A DNA stretch of 64,000 bases, taken from contig JARWKL010000007.1 in NCBI GenBank assembly GCA_029961685.1, positions 25,181,013 through 25,245,012 of the forward strand, written 5' to 3'. Shown here piece by piece: positions 11,568 to 25,614 of the stretch (position 1 is the stretch's first letter; the number at the start of each line of letters is the position of its first letter). This DNA comes from Aristolochia californica (lineage: Eukaryota; Streptophyta; Magnoliopsida; Piperales; Aristolochiaceae). The position numbers and the translations under genes are program-made. Under the pieces are notes generated by a model that did not search any database, was not told where the DNA came from, and saw only the letters and a list, made by a program, of their open reading frames with translations.

Positions 11568-13590
11568 ATGACTTATGGATAGCAATTCAACACCCAGTTA
11601 AAAATCCTTCGCAGCCCATTTTTCCCGACGATTGCAAAACCTGAGATATAAAAATGAAAAGGTGCTTACAATCCCTAAAAATTACAGACACTCTTTGGAA
11701 TTATCTCTCTCTACATATGTGCATTGTGCATTTCCGTTTTAGATGTACACATTTTTCTTAAATCAAAACTTCGAGTTTTTCGCTCTCCCTTCATCCCGTA
11801 AACAAAAAAGGCAAATAGATCACAACAAAATGAAAATTTCATAGTTGATGTACTGAAAAAGATAAAAACAATAAAAAAAGTAAATGAAGAAAATTTATTC
11901 ACTCACCAGAACTGAACACAATAGTTTTGTTATCCAAATTTGGGAAATTCCACTAGTCCAAAACTAATATCTTGGAATTTTACATGATGGAGATTTTTTC
12001 TACACATGTTTTAAAAATGGATATGCATGCCTGAAATATGTTAAAGATTCAAATGACCTATGGTTCCAAAGCTTTTAAAGAGAATAACAAACGCTCATTA
12101 AATTCTCAAGTGAACGTGCGGTGGGATATTTGCCCGAGTCAAACAAGCCATTATTTTGCCCATATTCGAAAAGTTGAGCTAACAATCATAGACGATTGTA
12201 AAGTGATTTGTCATGCGTAACGGGATATATTTTTGTAAGAAATGACTTATGGATTTGAAGTCAACACTCTGTTAAAAAGCGCCCGCCCCCCGTTTCCCGA
12301 CGTTTGCAAAACCTTAGATATAAAAACAAAAAAAATGCATACGATCCCTAAAACATACATACACTCTTTAGAAATATCTGTCTCTACATTTGTGCATTGT
12401 GCATTTCTATTTTAGATGTATACTTTTTTCTTAAATCAGAACTTTGAGTTTTCGCTCCCCCTTCATCCGGTGAACAAAAAAGGCAAAAAAGATCACAACA
12501 AAATAAAAATTTTGTAGTTGATGTGTGGAAAATATTTCAAATAATAAATAATTTATATAAAAAATATCTATTCACAAACCACAAATGTACACAAAATTTT
12601 TGTTATCCAAGTTTGGGAAATTCCATTAGTCCAACCCTATTAAGCTTGGAATTTTACATGAAGGAGATTTTTTCTACACATGTTTTAAAAATGGATATGC
12701 ATTCTTGAAACATGTTAAAGATTCAAATGACCTATGGATCCAAAGCTTTCAAAGAGAATAATAAACGCTCATTAAATTCTCAACTGAACGTGCGGTGGGA
12801 TATTTACCCGAATCTAACAAGTCATTATTTTGCTAATTTTCAAAAATTTGATCTAACAATCATAGATGAATGTAAAGTGATTTATCAAGCGTAACGGGCT
12901 ATATTTTTGTATGAAATGACTTATGGATTGCAATTCAACACTCAGTTAAAAATTCTCTGCCACCAATTTTTCTCGACGATTGCAAAACCTGAGATATAAA
13001 AACTAAAAAGAGCTTACAATCCCTAAAAATTCCCAACACTCTTTGGAATTATCTCTCCCTACAATTGTGCATTGTGCTTTTCCATTTTAGATGTATACTT
13101 TTTTCTTAAATGCAAACTTTGACTTTTGGCTCTCCCTTCATCCCGAAAACAAACAAGGCAAAAAGCTTACAACAAAATGAAAATTTTATAGTTGATGTAT
13201 GGAAAAAATTTAAAACAATAACAAATATAAATAAAGAAAATTTATTCACCCAACAAAAAAAGAACACAAATGTTTTGTTATCCAATTTTAGAAAATTCCA
13301 CTAGTTTAACCCTAATAGCTTGGAATTTTGCAAGAAAGATATTTCGTCCACACATGTTTTAAAGATGGATATGCATGTTTGAAACATGTTAAAGATGCAA
13401 ATGAGCAATGGATGCAAAGCTTTTAAAAAGAATAACAAACGCTCATTAAATTCTCAAGTGAACTTGGCGTCGGTTATTTACCCGAGTCAAACATGCCATT
13501 ATTTTGCCCATTTGGAAAAAGCGGACATAATTAATCATAGATGATTGTAATGTGATTTTTCCTGTGTAACGCTTTATATTTTTGTATGAA
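11568..13590 (+). repeat. Trimer C-A-B
   Basis: Units are C at 11568, A at 12242 and B at 12916, with class markers as expected. The A unit has a shortened CCCGCCCCCCGTTTCCC stretch near 12280. Confidence 0.93.
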
Positions 13591-14941
13591 ATGACTTATG
13601 GATTGCAATTCAACACTTAGTTAAAAATCCTCCACAACCCATTTTTCTCGACGATTGCAAAATGCGGAGATATAAAAACGAAAAGGTGCTTACAATCCTT
13701 AAAAATTATAGACACTCTTTGGAATTATCTCTCTCTACATATGTGCATTGTGCATTTCCGTTTTAGATGTAACCATTTTTCTTAAATAAAAACTTCGAGT
13801 TTTTCGCTATCCCTTCATCCCGTAAACAAAAAAGGCAAATAGATAACAGCAAAATCAAAATTTCAAAGTTGATGTACGGAAAAAGTTTAAAAAAATTAAA
13901 AAAGTAAATGAAGAAAATTTATTCACACACCACAAATGAACTCAAAAGGTTTTGTTATCCAAGTTCGGGAAATTCCAGTAGTCCAAAACTAATATCTTGG
14001 AATTTTACTTGAAGGAGATTCATTCTACACATGTTTTAAAAATGGATATGCATGCCAGAAACATGTTAAAGATTCAAATGACTTATGGATCCAATGCTTT
14101 TAAAGAGAATAACGAACGCTCATTAAATTCTCAAGTGAACGTGCGGTGGGATATTTGCCCAAGTCAAACAAGCCATTATTTTGCCCATTTTCAAAAACTT
14201 GATCAAACAATCATAGATGATTGTAAAGTAATTTTTCGTGCATAACGGGCATTATTTTTGTATCAAAATGACTTATTGATTGCAATTCAACACTCAGTTA
14301 AAAATCCTCTGCCACTAATTTTTCCCAACAATTCCAAAACCTGAGATATAAAAACTAAAAAGAGCTTACAATCCCTAAAAATTACAGACACTCTTTGGAA
14401 TTATCTCTCCCTACAATTGTGCATTGTGCTTTTCCATTTTAGATGTACACTTTTTTCTTAAATCAAAACTTTGACTCTTCGCTCTCCCTTCATCTTGAAA
14501 ACAAACAAGGCAAAAAGCTTACAACAAAATGAAAATTTTATAGTTGACGTATGGAAAAAATTTAAAACATTAACAAACATAAATAAAGAAAATTTATTAA
14601 CCCATCACAATTGAACACAAAATTTTTGTTATCCAATTTTGGGAAATTCCACTAGTTTAACCCTAATAGCTTGGAATTTTGCAAGAAAGAGATTTCGTCC
14701 ACACATGTTTTAAAAATGGGTATGCATGTTTGAAACATGTTAAAGATGCAAGTGAGCTATGGATGCAAAGCTTTTAAAGAGAATAACAAACGCTTATTAA
14801 ATTCTCAAGTGAACTTGGCGTGGGATATTTACCCGAGTGAAACATGCCATTATTTTGCCCATTTGGAAAGAGCTGACATAATTAATCATAGATGATTGTA
14901 ATGTAATTTATCATGCATAACGGGGTATATTTTTGTATGAA
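13591..14941 (+). repeat. C/A hybrid followed by B
   Basis: The unit at 13591 is C up to CAAACAAGCC near 14170. It then reads CCCATTTTCAAAAACTTGATC, an A tail, so the A unit is skipped and B follows at 14268. Confidence 0.88.
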
Positions 14942-17634
14942 AAGACTTATGGATTGCAATTATACACTCAGTTAAAAATCCTCTGCAACCCATTTTTCCC
15001 GACGATTGCAAAACCGGAGATATAAAAACGAAAAGGTGCTTACAATCCCTAAAAATTACAGACACTCTTTGGAATTATCTCTCTCTACATATGTGCATTG
15101 TGCATTTCCATTTTACATGTACACATTTTTCTTAAATCAAAACTTCGAGTTTTTCGCTCTCCCTTCATCCCGTAAACAAAAAGGCAAATAGATCACAGCA
15201 AAATGAAAATTTCATAGTTAATGTACTGAAAAAGTTTAAAACAATAAAAAAATGAAGAAAATTTATTCACACACCACAAATGAACACAAAAGTTTTGTTA
15301 TCCAAGTTTGGGAAATTCCACTTGTCCAAAACAAATATCTTGGAAATTTACATGAAGGAGATTTTTTCTACACATGTTTTAAAAATGGATATGCATGCCA
15401 GAAACATGTTAAAGATTCAAATGACCTATGTATCTAAAGCTTTTAAAGAGAATAACAAACGCTCATTAAATTCTCAAGTGAACGTGCGATGGGATATTTG
15501 CCCGAGTGAAACAAGCCATTATTTTGCCCAAATTCAAAAAGTTGAGCTAACAATCATAGATGATTGTAAAGTGATTTGTCATGCATAACGGGTTATATTT
15601 TTGTAAGAAATGACTTATGGATTTGAAGTCAACACTCAGTTAAAAATCACCCGCCTCCCCCGTTTCCCGACGATTCCAAAACCTTAGATATAAAAACGAA
15701 AAAAGTGCATACAATCCCAAAAACATACAGACACTCTTTGGAAATATCTCTCTCTACATTTGTGCATTGTGCATTTCCATTTTAGATGTACGCTTTTTTT
15801 CTTAAATCAGAACTTTGAGTTTTCGTTCCCCCTTCATCCCGTAAACAAAAAAGTCAAAAAAGATCACATCAAAATAAAAATTTTATACTTGATGTGTGGA
15901 AAATATTTAAAATAATAACTAATGTAAATAAAAAATATCTATTCACACACCACAAATGAACACAAAAGTTTGTTATCCAAGTTTGGGAAATTTCATTAGT
16001 CCAACCCTATTAAGCTTGGAATTTTACATGAAGGAGATTTTTTCTACACATGTTTTAAAAATGGATATGCATGCATGAGGCATGTTAATGATTCAAACGA
16101 CCTATGGATCCAAAGCTTTTAAAGAGAATAACAAACGCTCATTAAATTCTCAAGTGAACGTGCGGTGGGATATTTACCCGAGTCTAACAAGTCATTATTT
16201 TGCCCATTTTCAAAAATCTGATCTAACAATCACAGATGATTGTAAAGTGATTTATCATGTGTAACGGGCTATATTTTTTTATGAAATGACTTATGGATTG
16301 CAATTCAACACTCAGTTAAAAATCCTTTGCCACAAATATTTCCCGACGACTGGAAAACCTGAGATATAAAAACTAAAAAGAGCCTAAAATCCCTAAAAAT
16401 TACAGACACTCTTCGGAATTATCTCTCTCTACATTTGTGCATTGTGCATTTCCATTTTAGATGTACACTTTTTTCTTAAATCAGAACTTTGAGTTTTCGC
16501 TCCCCCTTCATCCCTTAAACAAAAGAGGCAAAAAAGATCACAACAAAATAAAGTTTTTATAGTTGATGTGTGGAAAATATTTAAAATAATAACTAAAGTA
16601 AATAAAAAATAACTATTCACACACTACAAATGAACACAAAAGTTTTGTTATCCAAGTTTGGGAAATTCCATTAGTCCAACCCTATTATGCTTGGAATTTT
16701 ACATGAAGGAGATTTTTTCAACACATGTTTTAAAAATGGATATGCATGCTTGAAACATGTTAAAGATTCAAATGACCTATGGATCCAATGCTTTTTAAGA
16801 GAATAACAAACGCTCATTAAATTGTCTAGTGAACTTCTGGTGGGATATTTACCCGTGTCTAACAAGTCATTATTTTGCCCATTTTAAAAAATTTGATCTA
16901 ACAATCATAGATGATTGTAAAGTGATTTATCATGCTTCACGGGCTATATTTTTGTATGAAATGACCGATGGATTGCAATTCAACACTCAGTTAAAAATCC
17001 TCTGGCACCAATTTTTCCTGACGATTGCAAAACCTGAGATATAAAAACTACAAAGAGCTAACAATCCTTAAAAATTACAGACACTCTTTGGAATTATCTC
17101 TCCCTACAATTTTTCATTGTGATTTTCCATTTTAGATGTACACTTTTTTCTTAAATCAAAACTTTGACTTTTCGCTGTCCCTTCATCCCGATAACAAACA
17201 AGGAAAAAAGCTTACAACAAAATGAAAATTTTGTAGTTGATGTATGGAAAAAATATAAAACAATAACAAATATAAATAAAGAAAATTTATTCACCCAACA
17301 CAAATGAACACAAAAGTTTTGTTATCTAATTTTCGGAAATTCCACTAGTTTAACCCTAATAGCTTGGAATTTTGCAAGAAAGAGATTTCATCCACACATG
17401 TTTTGAAAATGGATATGCATGTTTGAAACACGTTAAAGAAGCAAATGAGCTATGCATTCAAAGCTTTTAAAGAGAATAACAAACGCTCATTAAATTCTCA
17501 AGTGAACTTGCGGTGGGATATTTACCCGAGTCAAACATGCCATTATTTTTCCCATTTGCAAAAAGCTGACATAATTAATCATAGATGATTGTAATGTGAT
17601 TTATCATGCGTAAAGGGCTATATTTTTTTATGAA
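14942..17634 (+). repeat. Tetramer C-A-(B/A)-B
   Basis: Units are C at 14942, A at 15610, a B/A hybrid at 16286 and B at 16961. The C unit is 668 bp because it lost a few bases of the AAAAAAAGTAAATGAAG stretch near 15250. The hybrid adds a fourth unit to the trimer. Confidence 0.9.
16286..16960 (+). repeat. B/A hybrid unit, switch near 16425
   Basis: The unit starts as B (CCTTTGCCAC, AAACTAAAAAGAGC). After TCTTCGGAATTATCTCTCTC it becomes A (ACATTTGTGCATTGTGC, AGAACTTTGAGTTTTCGC, ATAATAACTAAAGTAAA) and stays A to the end. Its length is normal (675 bp), so the exchange was in register. Confidence 0.9.
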
Positions 17635-18923
17635 ATGACTTATGGATTCCAATTCAACACTCAGTTAAAAATCCTCTGCAACCCATTTTTCCCGATGATT
17701 GCGAAACCTGAGATATAAAAACGAAAAGGTGCTTACAATCCCTAAAAATTACAGACACTCTTTGGAATTATCTCTTTCTACATATGTGCATTGTGCATTT
17801 CCATTATAGATGTACACATTTTTCTTAAATCAAAACTTCGAGTTTTTCGCTCTCCCTTCATCCCGTAAACAAAAAAGGCAAATAGATCACAGCAAAATGA
17901 AAATTTCATAGTTGGTGTACGAAAAAAGTTTTGTTATCCATGTTTGGGAAATTCCACTTGTCCAAAACTAATATCTTGGAATTTTACATGAAGGAGATTT
18001 TTTCTACACATGTTTTAAAAATGGATATGCATGCCAGAAACATGTTAAAGATTCAAATGATGTATGGATCCAAAGCTTTTAAAGAGAATAACAAACGCTC
18101 AATAAATTCTCAAGTGAACGTGCGGTGGGATATTTGCCCGAGTCAAACAAGCCATTATTTTGACCATATTCAAATAGTTGAGCTAACAATCATAGATGAT
18201 TGTAAAGTGATTTGTCATGCGTAACGGGCAATATTTTTGTAAGAAATGACTTATGGATTCGAAGTCAACACTCAGTTAAAAATCGGCCGCCTCCCCCGTT
18301 TCTCGACGATTGCAAAACCTTAGATATAAAAACGAAAAAAGTGCATACGATCCCTAAAACATACAAACACTCTTTGGAAATATCTCTCTCTACATTTTAG
18401 CATTGTGTATTTCCATTTTAGATGTACACTTTTTTCTTAAATCAGATCTTTGAGTTTTCGCTCCCCCTTCATCCCGTCAACAAAAAAGGCAAAAAAGATC
18501 ACAACAAAATAAAAATTTTATAGTTGATGCGTGGAAAATATTTAAAATAATAACTAATGTAAATAAAAAAATATATATTCACACACCACAAATGAATACA
18601 AAAGTTTTGTTATCAGAGTTTGGGAAATTCCATTAGTCCAACCCTATTAAGCTTGGAATTTTACATGAAGGAGATTTTTTCTACACATGTTTTAAAAATG
18701 GATATGCGTGCATGAAACATGTTAAAGATGCAAGTGAGCTATGGATGCAAAGCTTTTAAAGAGAATAACAAACGCTCATTAAATTCTCAAGTGAAGTTGC
18801 GGTGGGATATTTACCCGAGTCAAACATGCCATTATTTTGCCCATTTGCAAAAAGTTGACATAATTAATCATAGATGATTGTAATGTGATTTATCTTGCAT
18901 AACAGGGTATATTTTTGTATGAA
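17635..18923 (+). repeat. Deleted C unit plus A/B hybrid
   Basis: The C unit at 17635 is only 611 bp because about 63 bp are missing at 17922-17932. The unit at 18246 is A until about 18712 and B afterwards (GATGCAAGTGAGC, AAAAAGTTGACATAATT), so the following unit is C. Confidence 0.9.
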
Positions 18924-20916
18924 ATGACTTATGGATAGTTAAAAATCCTCCGCAACCCATTTTTCCCGATGTTATCAAAACCTGAGATATAAAAACGAAA
19001 AGGTGCTTACAATCCCAAAAAATTACAGACACTCTTTGGAATTTTCTCTCTTTACATATGTGCATTGTGCATTTCCGTTTTAGATGTACACATTTTTCTT
19101 AAATCAAAACTTCGAGTTTTTCGCTCTCCCTTCATCCCGTAAACAAAAAAGGCAAATAGATCACAGCAAAATGAAAATTTCATAGTTGGCGTACGGAATC
19201 AAAAAATTAAATGAATAAAATTTATTCACACACCACAAATGAACACAAAAGTTTTGTTATCCATGTTTGGGAAATTCCACTAGTCCAAAACTAATATCTT
19301 GGAATTTTACATGAAGAAGATTTTTTCTACACATGTTTTAAAAATGGATATGCATGCTAGAAACATGTTAAAGATTCAAATGACCTATGGATCCAAAGCT
19401 TTTAAAGAGAATAACAAACGCTCATTAAATTCTCAAGTGAACGTGCGGTGGGATATTTGCCCGAGTCAAACAATCCATTATTTTGCCCATATTCAAAAAG
19501 TTGAGCTAACAATCATAGATGATTGTAAATTGAATTGTCATGCGTAACGGGCTATATTTTTGTAAGAAATGACTTATGGAGTTGAAGTCAACACTCAGTT
19601 AAAAATCGCCCGTCTCCCCCGTTTCCCGACTATTGCAAAACCTTAGATATAAAAATGAAAAAAGTGCATACAATCCCTAAAACATACAGACACTCTTTTG
19701 AAATATCTCTCTCTACATTTGTGCATTGTGCATTTCCGTTTAAGAGGTACACTTTTTTCTTAAATCAGAACTTTGAGTTTTCGCTCCCCTTTCATCCCAT
19801 CAACGAAAAAGGCAAAAAAGATCACAACAAAATAAAAATTTTATAGCTGTTGTGCGAAAAATATTTAAAATAATAACTAATGTAAATAAAAAATATCTAT
19901 TCACACACCACAAATGAACACAAAAGTTTTTTTATCCAAGTTTGGGAAATTCCATTAGTCCAACCCTATTAAGCTTGGAATTTTACATGAAGGAGATTTT
20001 TTCAACACATGTTTTAATAATGGATATGCATGCTTGAAACATGTTAAAGATTCAAATGACCTATGCATCCAAAGCTTTTAAAGAGATAACAAATGCTCAA
20101 TAAATTCTCAAGTGAACGTGCGGTGGGATATTTACCCGAGTATAACAAGTCATTATTTTGCCCATTTTCAAAAATTTGATCTAACAATCATAGATGATTG
20201 TAAAGTGATTTATCAGCGTAACAGGCTCTATTTTTGTATGAAATGACTTATGGATTTCAATTCAACACTCAGTTAAAAATCCTCTGCCACTAATTTTTCC
20301 CGACGATCGCAAAACCTGAGATATAAAAACTAAAAAGAGCTTACAATCCCTAAAAATTACAGATACTCTATGGAATTATCTCTCCCTACAATTGTGCATT
20401 GTGCTTTTCCGTTTTAGATGTACACTTTTTTCTTAAATCAAAACTTTGACTTTTGGCTCTCCCTTCATCCCGAAAACAAACAAGGCAAAAAGCTTACAAC
20501 AAAATGAAAATTTTATAGTTGATGTATGGAAAAAATTTAAAACAATAACAAATATAAATAAAGAAAATTTATTCACCCAACACAAATGAACACAAAATTT
20601 TTGTTATCATATTTTTGGAAATTCCACTAGTTTAACCCTAATAGCTTGAAATTTTGCAAGAAAGAGATTTCGTCCACACATGTTTTAAAAATGGATATGC
20701 ATGTTTGAAACATGTTAAAGACGAAAATGAGCTATGGATGCAAAACTTTTAAAGAGAATAAAAAACGCTCATTAAATTCTCAAGTGAACTTGCGGTGGGA
20801 TATTTACCCAAGTCAAACATGCCATTATTTTGCCCATATGCAATAAGCTGACAAAATTAATCATAGATGATTGTATTGTGATTTATCATGCATAACGGGC
20901 TATATTTTTGTATGAA
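18924..20916 (+). repeat. Trimer C-A-B with shortened C
   Basis: Units are C at 18924 (645 bp), A at 19569 and B at 20243. The C unit lost about 17 bp after ATGGAT (18933-18942) and about a dozen more near 19197. Confidence 0.92.
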
Positions 20917-23614
20917 ATGACTTATGGATTGCTATTCAACACTAAGTTAAAAATCCTCCGTAACCCATTTTTCCCGACGAATGCAAAACCTGAGATATAA
21001 AAACGAAAAGGTGCTTACAATCCCTAAAAATTATAGACACTCTTTGGAATTATCTCTCTCCACATATGTGCATTGTGCATTTCCATTTTAGATGTACACT
21101 TTTTTCTTAAATCAAAACTTCGAGTTTTTCGCTATCCCTTCATCCCGTAAATAAAAAAGGCAAATAGATCATAGCAAAATGAATATTTCATAGTTGATGT
21201 ACGGAAAAAGTTTAAAACAATAAAAAAAGTAAATGAAGAAAATTTATTCACACACCACAAATTAACACAAAAGTTTTGTTATCCAAGTTTGGGAAATTCC
21301 ACTAGTCCAAAACTAATATCTTGGAATTTTACATGCAGGAGATTTTTTCTAAAAATGTTTTAAAAATGGATATGCATGCCAGAAACATGTTAAAGATTCA
21401 AATGACCTATGGATCCAAAGCTTTTAAAGAGAATAACAAGGACTCATTAAATTCTCAAGGGAACGTGCGGTGGGATATTTGCCCGAGTCAAACAAGCCAT
21501 TATTTTGCCCATATTCAAAAAGTTGAGCTAACAATCATAGATGATTGTAAAGTGATATGTCATGTGTAACGGGCTATATTTTTGTAAGAAATGACTTATG
21601 GATTTGAAGTCAACACTCAGTTAAAAATCGCCCGCCTCCCCCATTTCCCGACGATTGCAAAACCTTAGAAATAAAAACAAAAAAAGTGCATACGATCCCT
21701 AAAACATACTAACACTCTTTGGAAATATCTCTCTCTACATTTGTGCATTGTGCATTTCCATTTTAGATGTACACTTTTTTCTTAAATCAAAACTTTGAGT
21801 TTTCGCTCCCCCCTTCATCCCGTAAACCAAAAAAGCTAAAAAGATCACAACAAAATAAAAATTTTATAGTTGATGTGTGGAAAATATTTAAAATAATAAC
21901 TAATGTAAATAAAAAATATCTATTCACACACCACAAATGAACAAAAAACTTTTGTTATCCGAGTTAGGGAAATTCCATTAATTCAACCCTATGAAGCTTG
22001 GAATTTTACATGAAGGAGATTTTTTCCACACATGTTTTAAAAATGGATATGCATGCTTGAGACATGTTAAAGATTCAAATGACCTATGGATCCAAAGCAT
22101 TTAAAGAGAATAACAAACGCTCATTAATTTCTCAAGTGAATGTGCGGTGGGATATTTACCCGAGTCTGACAAGTCATTATTTTGCCCATTTTCAAAAATT
22201 TGATCTAACAATCATAGATGATTGCAAAGTGATTTATCATGCGTAACGGGCTATATTTTTGTATGAAATGACTTATGGATTGCAATTCAACACTCAGTTA
22301 AAAATCCTCTGCCACCAATTTTCCCCGGAGATTGAAAAACCTGAGGTCTAAAAACTAAAAACAGCTTACAATCCCTAAAAATTACAGACACTCTTTAGAA
22401 TTATCTCTCCCTACAATTGTGCATTGTGCTTTTCCATTTTAGCTGTACACTTTTTTCTTAAATCAAAACTTTGACTTTTCGCTCTCCCTTCATCCCGAAA
22501 ACAAACAAGGCAAAAAGCTTACAACAAAATGAAAATTTTATAGTTGATGTATGCAAAAAGTTTAAAACAATAAAAAATATAAATAAAGAAAATTTATTCA
22601 CCCAATAAAAATGAACACAAAAGTTTTGTTAACCAATTTTGGGAAATTCCACTAGTTTAACCCTAATAGCTTGGAATTTTGCAAGAAAGATATTTCATCC
22701 ACACATGTTTTAAAAATGGATATGCATGTTTGAAACATGTTAAAGATGCAAATGAGCTATGGATGCAAAGCTTTTAAAGAGTATAACAAACGCTCATTAA
22801 ATTCTCAAGTGAACTTGCAGTGGGATATTTACCCGAGTCAAACATGCCATTATTTTGCCCATTTTCAAAAATTCGATCTAACAATCATAGGTGATTGTAA
22901 AGTGATTTATCATGTGTAACAGGCTATATTTTTGTGTGAAGTGACTTATGGACTGCTATTCAACACTCAGTTAAAAATCCTCTACCACCAATTTTTCTCG
23001 ACGATTCCAAAACCTGAGATATAAAAACTAAAAAGAGCTTACAATCCCTAAAAATTATAGACACACTTTGGAATTATCTCTCCCTACAATTGTGCATTGT
23101 GCTTTTCAGTTTTAGATGTACACTCTTTTCTTCAATCAAAACTTTGACTTTTCGCTCTCCCTTCATCCCTAAAACAAACAAGGCAAAAAGCTTACAACAA
23201 AATGAAAATTTTATAGTTGATGTATGGAGAAAATTTAAAGCAATAACAAATATAAATAAAGAAAATTTATTCACCCAACACAAATGAACACAAAATTTTT
23301 TTTATCCAATTTTGGGAAATTCCACTAGTTTAACCCTAATAGCTTGCAATTTTGCAAGAAAGAGATTTCATCCACACATATTTTAAAAATGGATATGGAT
23401 GTTTGAAACATGTTAAAGATGCAAATGAGCTATGGATACAAATCTTTTAAAGAGAATAACAAACGCTCATTAAATTCTCAAGTGAACTTGCGGTGGGATA
23501 TTTACCCGAGTCAAACATACCATTATTTTGCCCATTTGCAAAAAGCTGACATAATTAATCATAGATGATTGTAATGTGATTTATCATGTGTAACGGGCTA
23601 TATATTTGTATGAA
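20917..23614 (+). repeat. Tetramer C-A-(B/A)-B
   Basis: Units are C at 20917, A at 21591, B at 22268 and B at 22941. The first B changes to an A tail near 22863 (CCCATTTTCAAAAATTCGATC), which explains why another B follows. Confidence 0.9.
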
Positions 23615-25614
23615 ATGACTTATGGATTGCAATTCAACACTCAGTTAAAAATCCTCTGAACCCATTTTTTCCGACGATTGGAAAACCCTAGATATAAAAA
23701 CGAAAAGGTGCTTACAATCCCTAAAAATTATAGACACTCTTTGGAATTATCTCTCTCTACATATGTGCATTGTTCATTTCCGTTTCAGATGTACACATTT
23801 TTCTTAAATCAAAACTTCGAGTTTTTCGCTCTCCCTTCATCCCGTAAACAAAAAAGGCAAATAGATCACAGCAAAATGAAAATTTCATAGTTGATTTACG
23901 GAAAAGTTTAAAACAATAAAAGAAGTAAATGAAGAAAATTTATTCACACACCACAAATGAACACAAAAGTTTTGTTATCCAAGTTTGGGAAATTCCACTA
24001 GCCCAAAACTAATATCTTGGAATTTTACATGAAGGAGATTTTTTCTAGACATGTTTTAAAATGGATATGCAGGCCAGAAACATGTTAAAGATTCAAATTA
24101 CCTATGGATGCAAAGCTTTTAAAGAGAATAACAAACGCTCATTAAATTCTCAAGTGAACGTGGGGTGGAATATTTGCCCGAGTCAAACAAGCCATTATTT
24201 TGCCCATAATAAAAAAGTTGAGCTAACAATTAAAGGTGATTGTAAAGTGATTTGTCATGCGTAACGGGCTATATTTTTGTAAGAAATGACTTATGGATTT
24301 GAAGTCAACACTCAGTTAAAAATCGCCCGTCTCTCCCGTTTCCCGACGATTGCAAAACCTTAGATATAAAAACGAAAAAGTGCATACGATCCCTAAAACA
24401 TACAAACACTCTTTGGAAATACCTCTCTCTACATTTGTGCATTGTGCATTTCCATTTTAGATGTACACTTTTTTCTTAAATAAAAACTTTGAGTTTTCGC
24501 TCCCCCTTCATCCCGTAAACAAAAAAGGCAAAAAAGATCACAACAAAATAAAAATTTTATAGTTGATGTGTGGAAAATATTTAAAATAATAACTAATGTA
24601 TATAAAAAATATCTATTCACACACCACAAATGAACACAAAAGTTTTGTTATCCAAGTTTGGCATATTTCCATTAGTCCAACCATATTAAGCTTGGAATTT
24701 TACACGAAGGAGATTTTTTCTGCACATGCTTGAAACATGTTAATGATTCAAATGACCTATGGATCCAAAGCTTTTAAATAGAATAACAAACGCTCATTAA
24801 ATTCTCAAGTGAACGTGCGGTGGGATATTTACCCGAGTCTAACAAGTCATTATTTTGCCCATTTTCAAAAATAATATCTAACAATCGTAGATGATTGTAA
24901 AGTGATTTATTGTGCATAACGGGCAATATTTTTTTATGAAATGACTTATGGATTGCAATTCAACACTCACTTAAAAATCCTCTGCCACCAATTTTTCCCG
25001 ACGATTGCAAAACCTGAGATATAAAAATTAAAAAGAGCTTACAATCCCTAAAAGTTACAGACACTCTTTGGAATTATCTCTCCCTAGAATTGTGCCTTCT
25101 GCTATTCAATTTTAGATATACTCTTTTTTCTTAAATCAAAACTTTGACTTTTCGCTCTCCCTTCATCCCGAAAACAAACAAGGGAAAAAGCTTATAACAA
25201 AATGAAAATTTTATAGTTGATGTATGGAAAAAATTTAAAACAATAACAAATATAAATAAAGAAAATTTATTCACCCAACACAAATGAACACAAAAGTTTT
25301 GTTATCCAATTTTGGGAAATTCCACTAGTTTAACCCTAATAGCTTGGAATTTTGCAAGAAAGAAATTTCGTCCACACATGTTTTAAAAATGGATATGCAT
25401 CTTTGAAACATGTTAAAGATGCAAATGAGCTATGAATGCAAAGCTTTTATTGAGAATAACAAACTCTAATTAAATTCTCAAGTGAACTTGCAGTGGGATA
25501 TTTACCCAAGTCAAACATGCCATTATTTTGCCCATTTACAAAAAGCTGACATAATTAATCATAGATGATTGTAATGTGATTTATCATGCGTAATGGGCTA
25601 TATTTTTGTATGAA
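23615..25614 (+). repeat. Trimer C-A-B, A shortened by 21 bp
   Basis: Units are C at 23615, A at 24286 (655 bp) and B at 24941. The A unit reads GCACATGCTTGAAACATG near 24722; sister copies have 21 more bases between the two CATG repeats. Confidence 0.93.
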
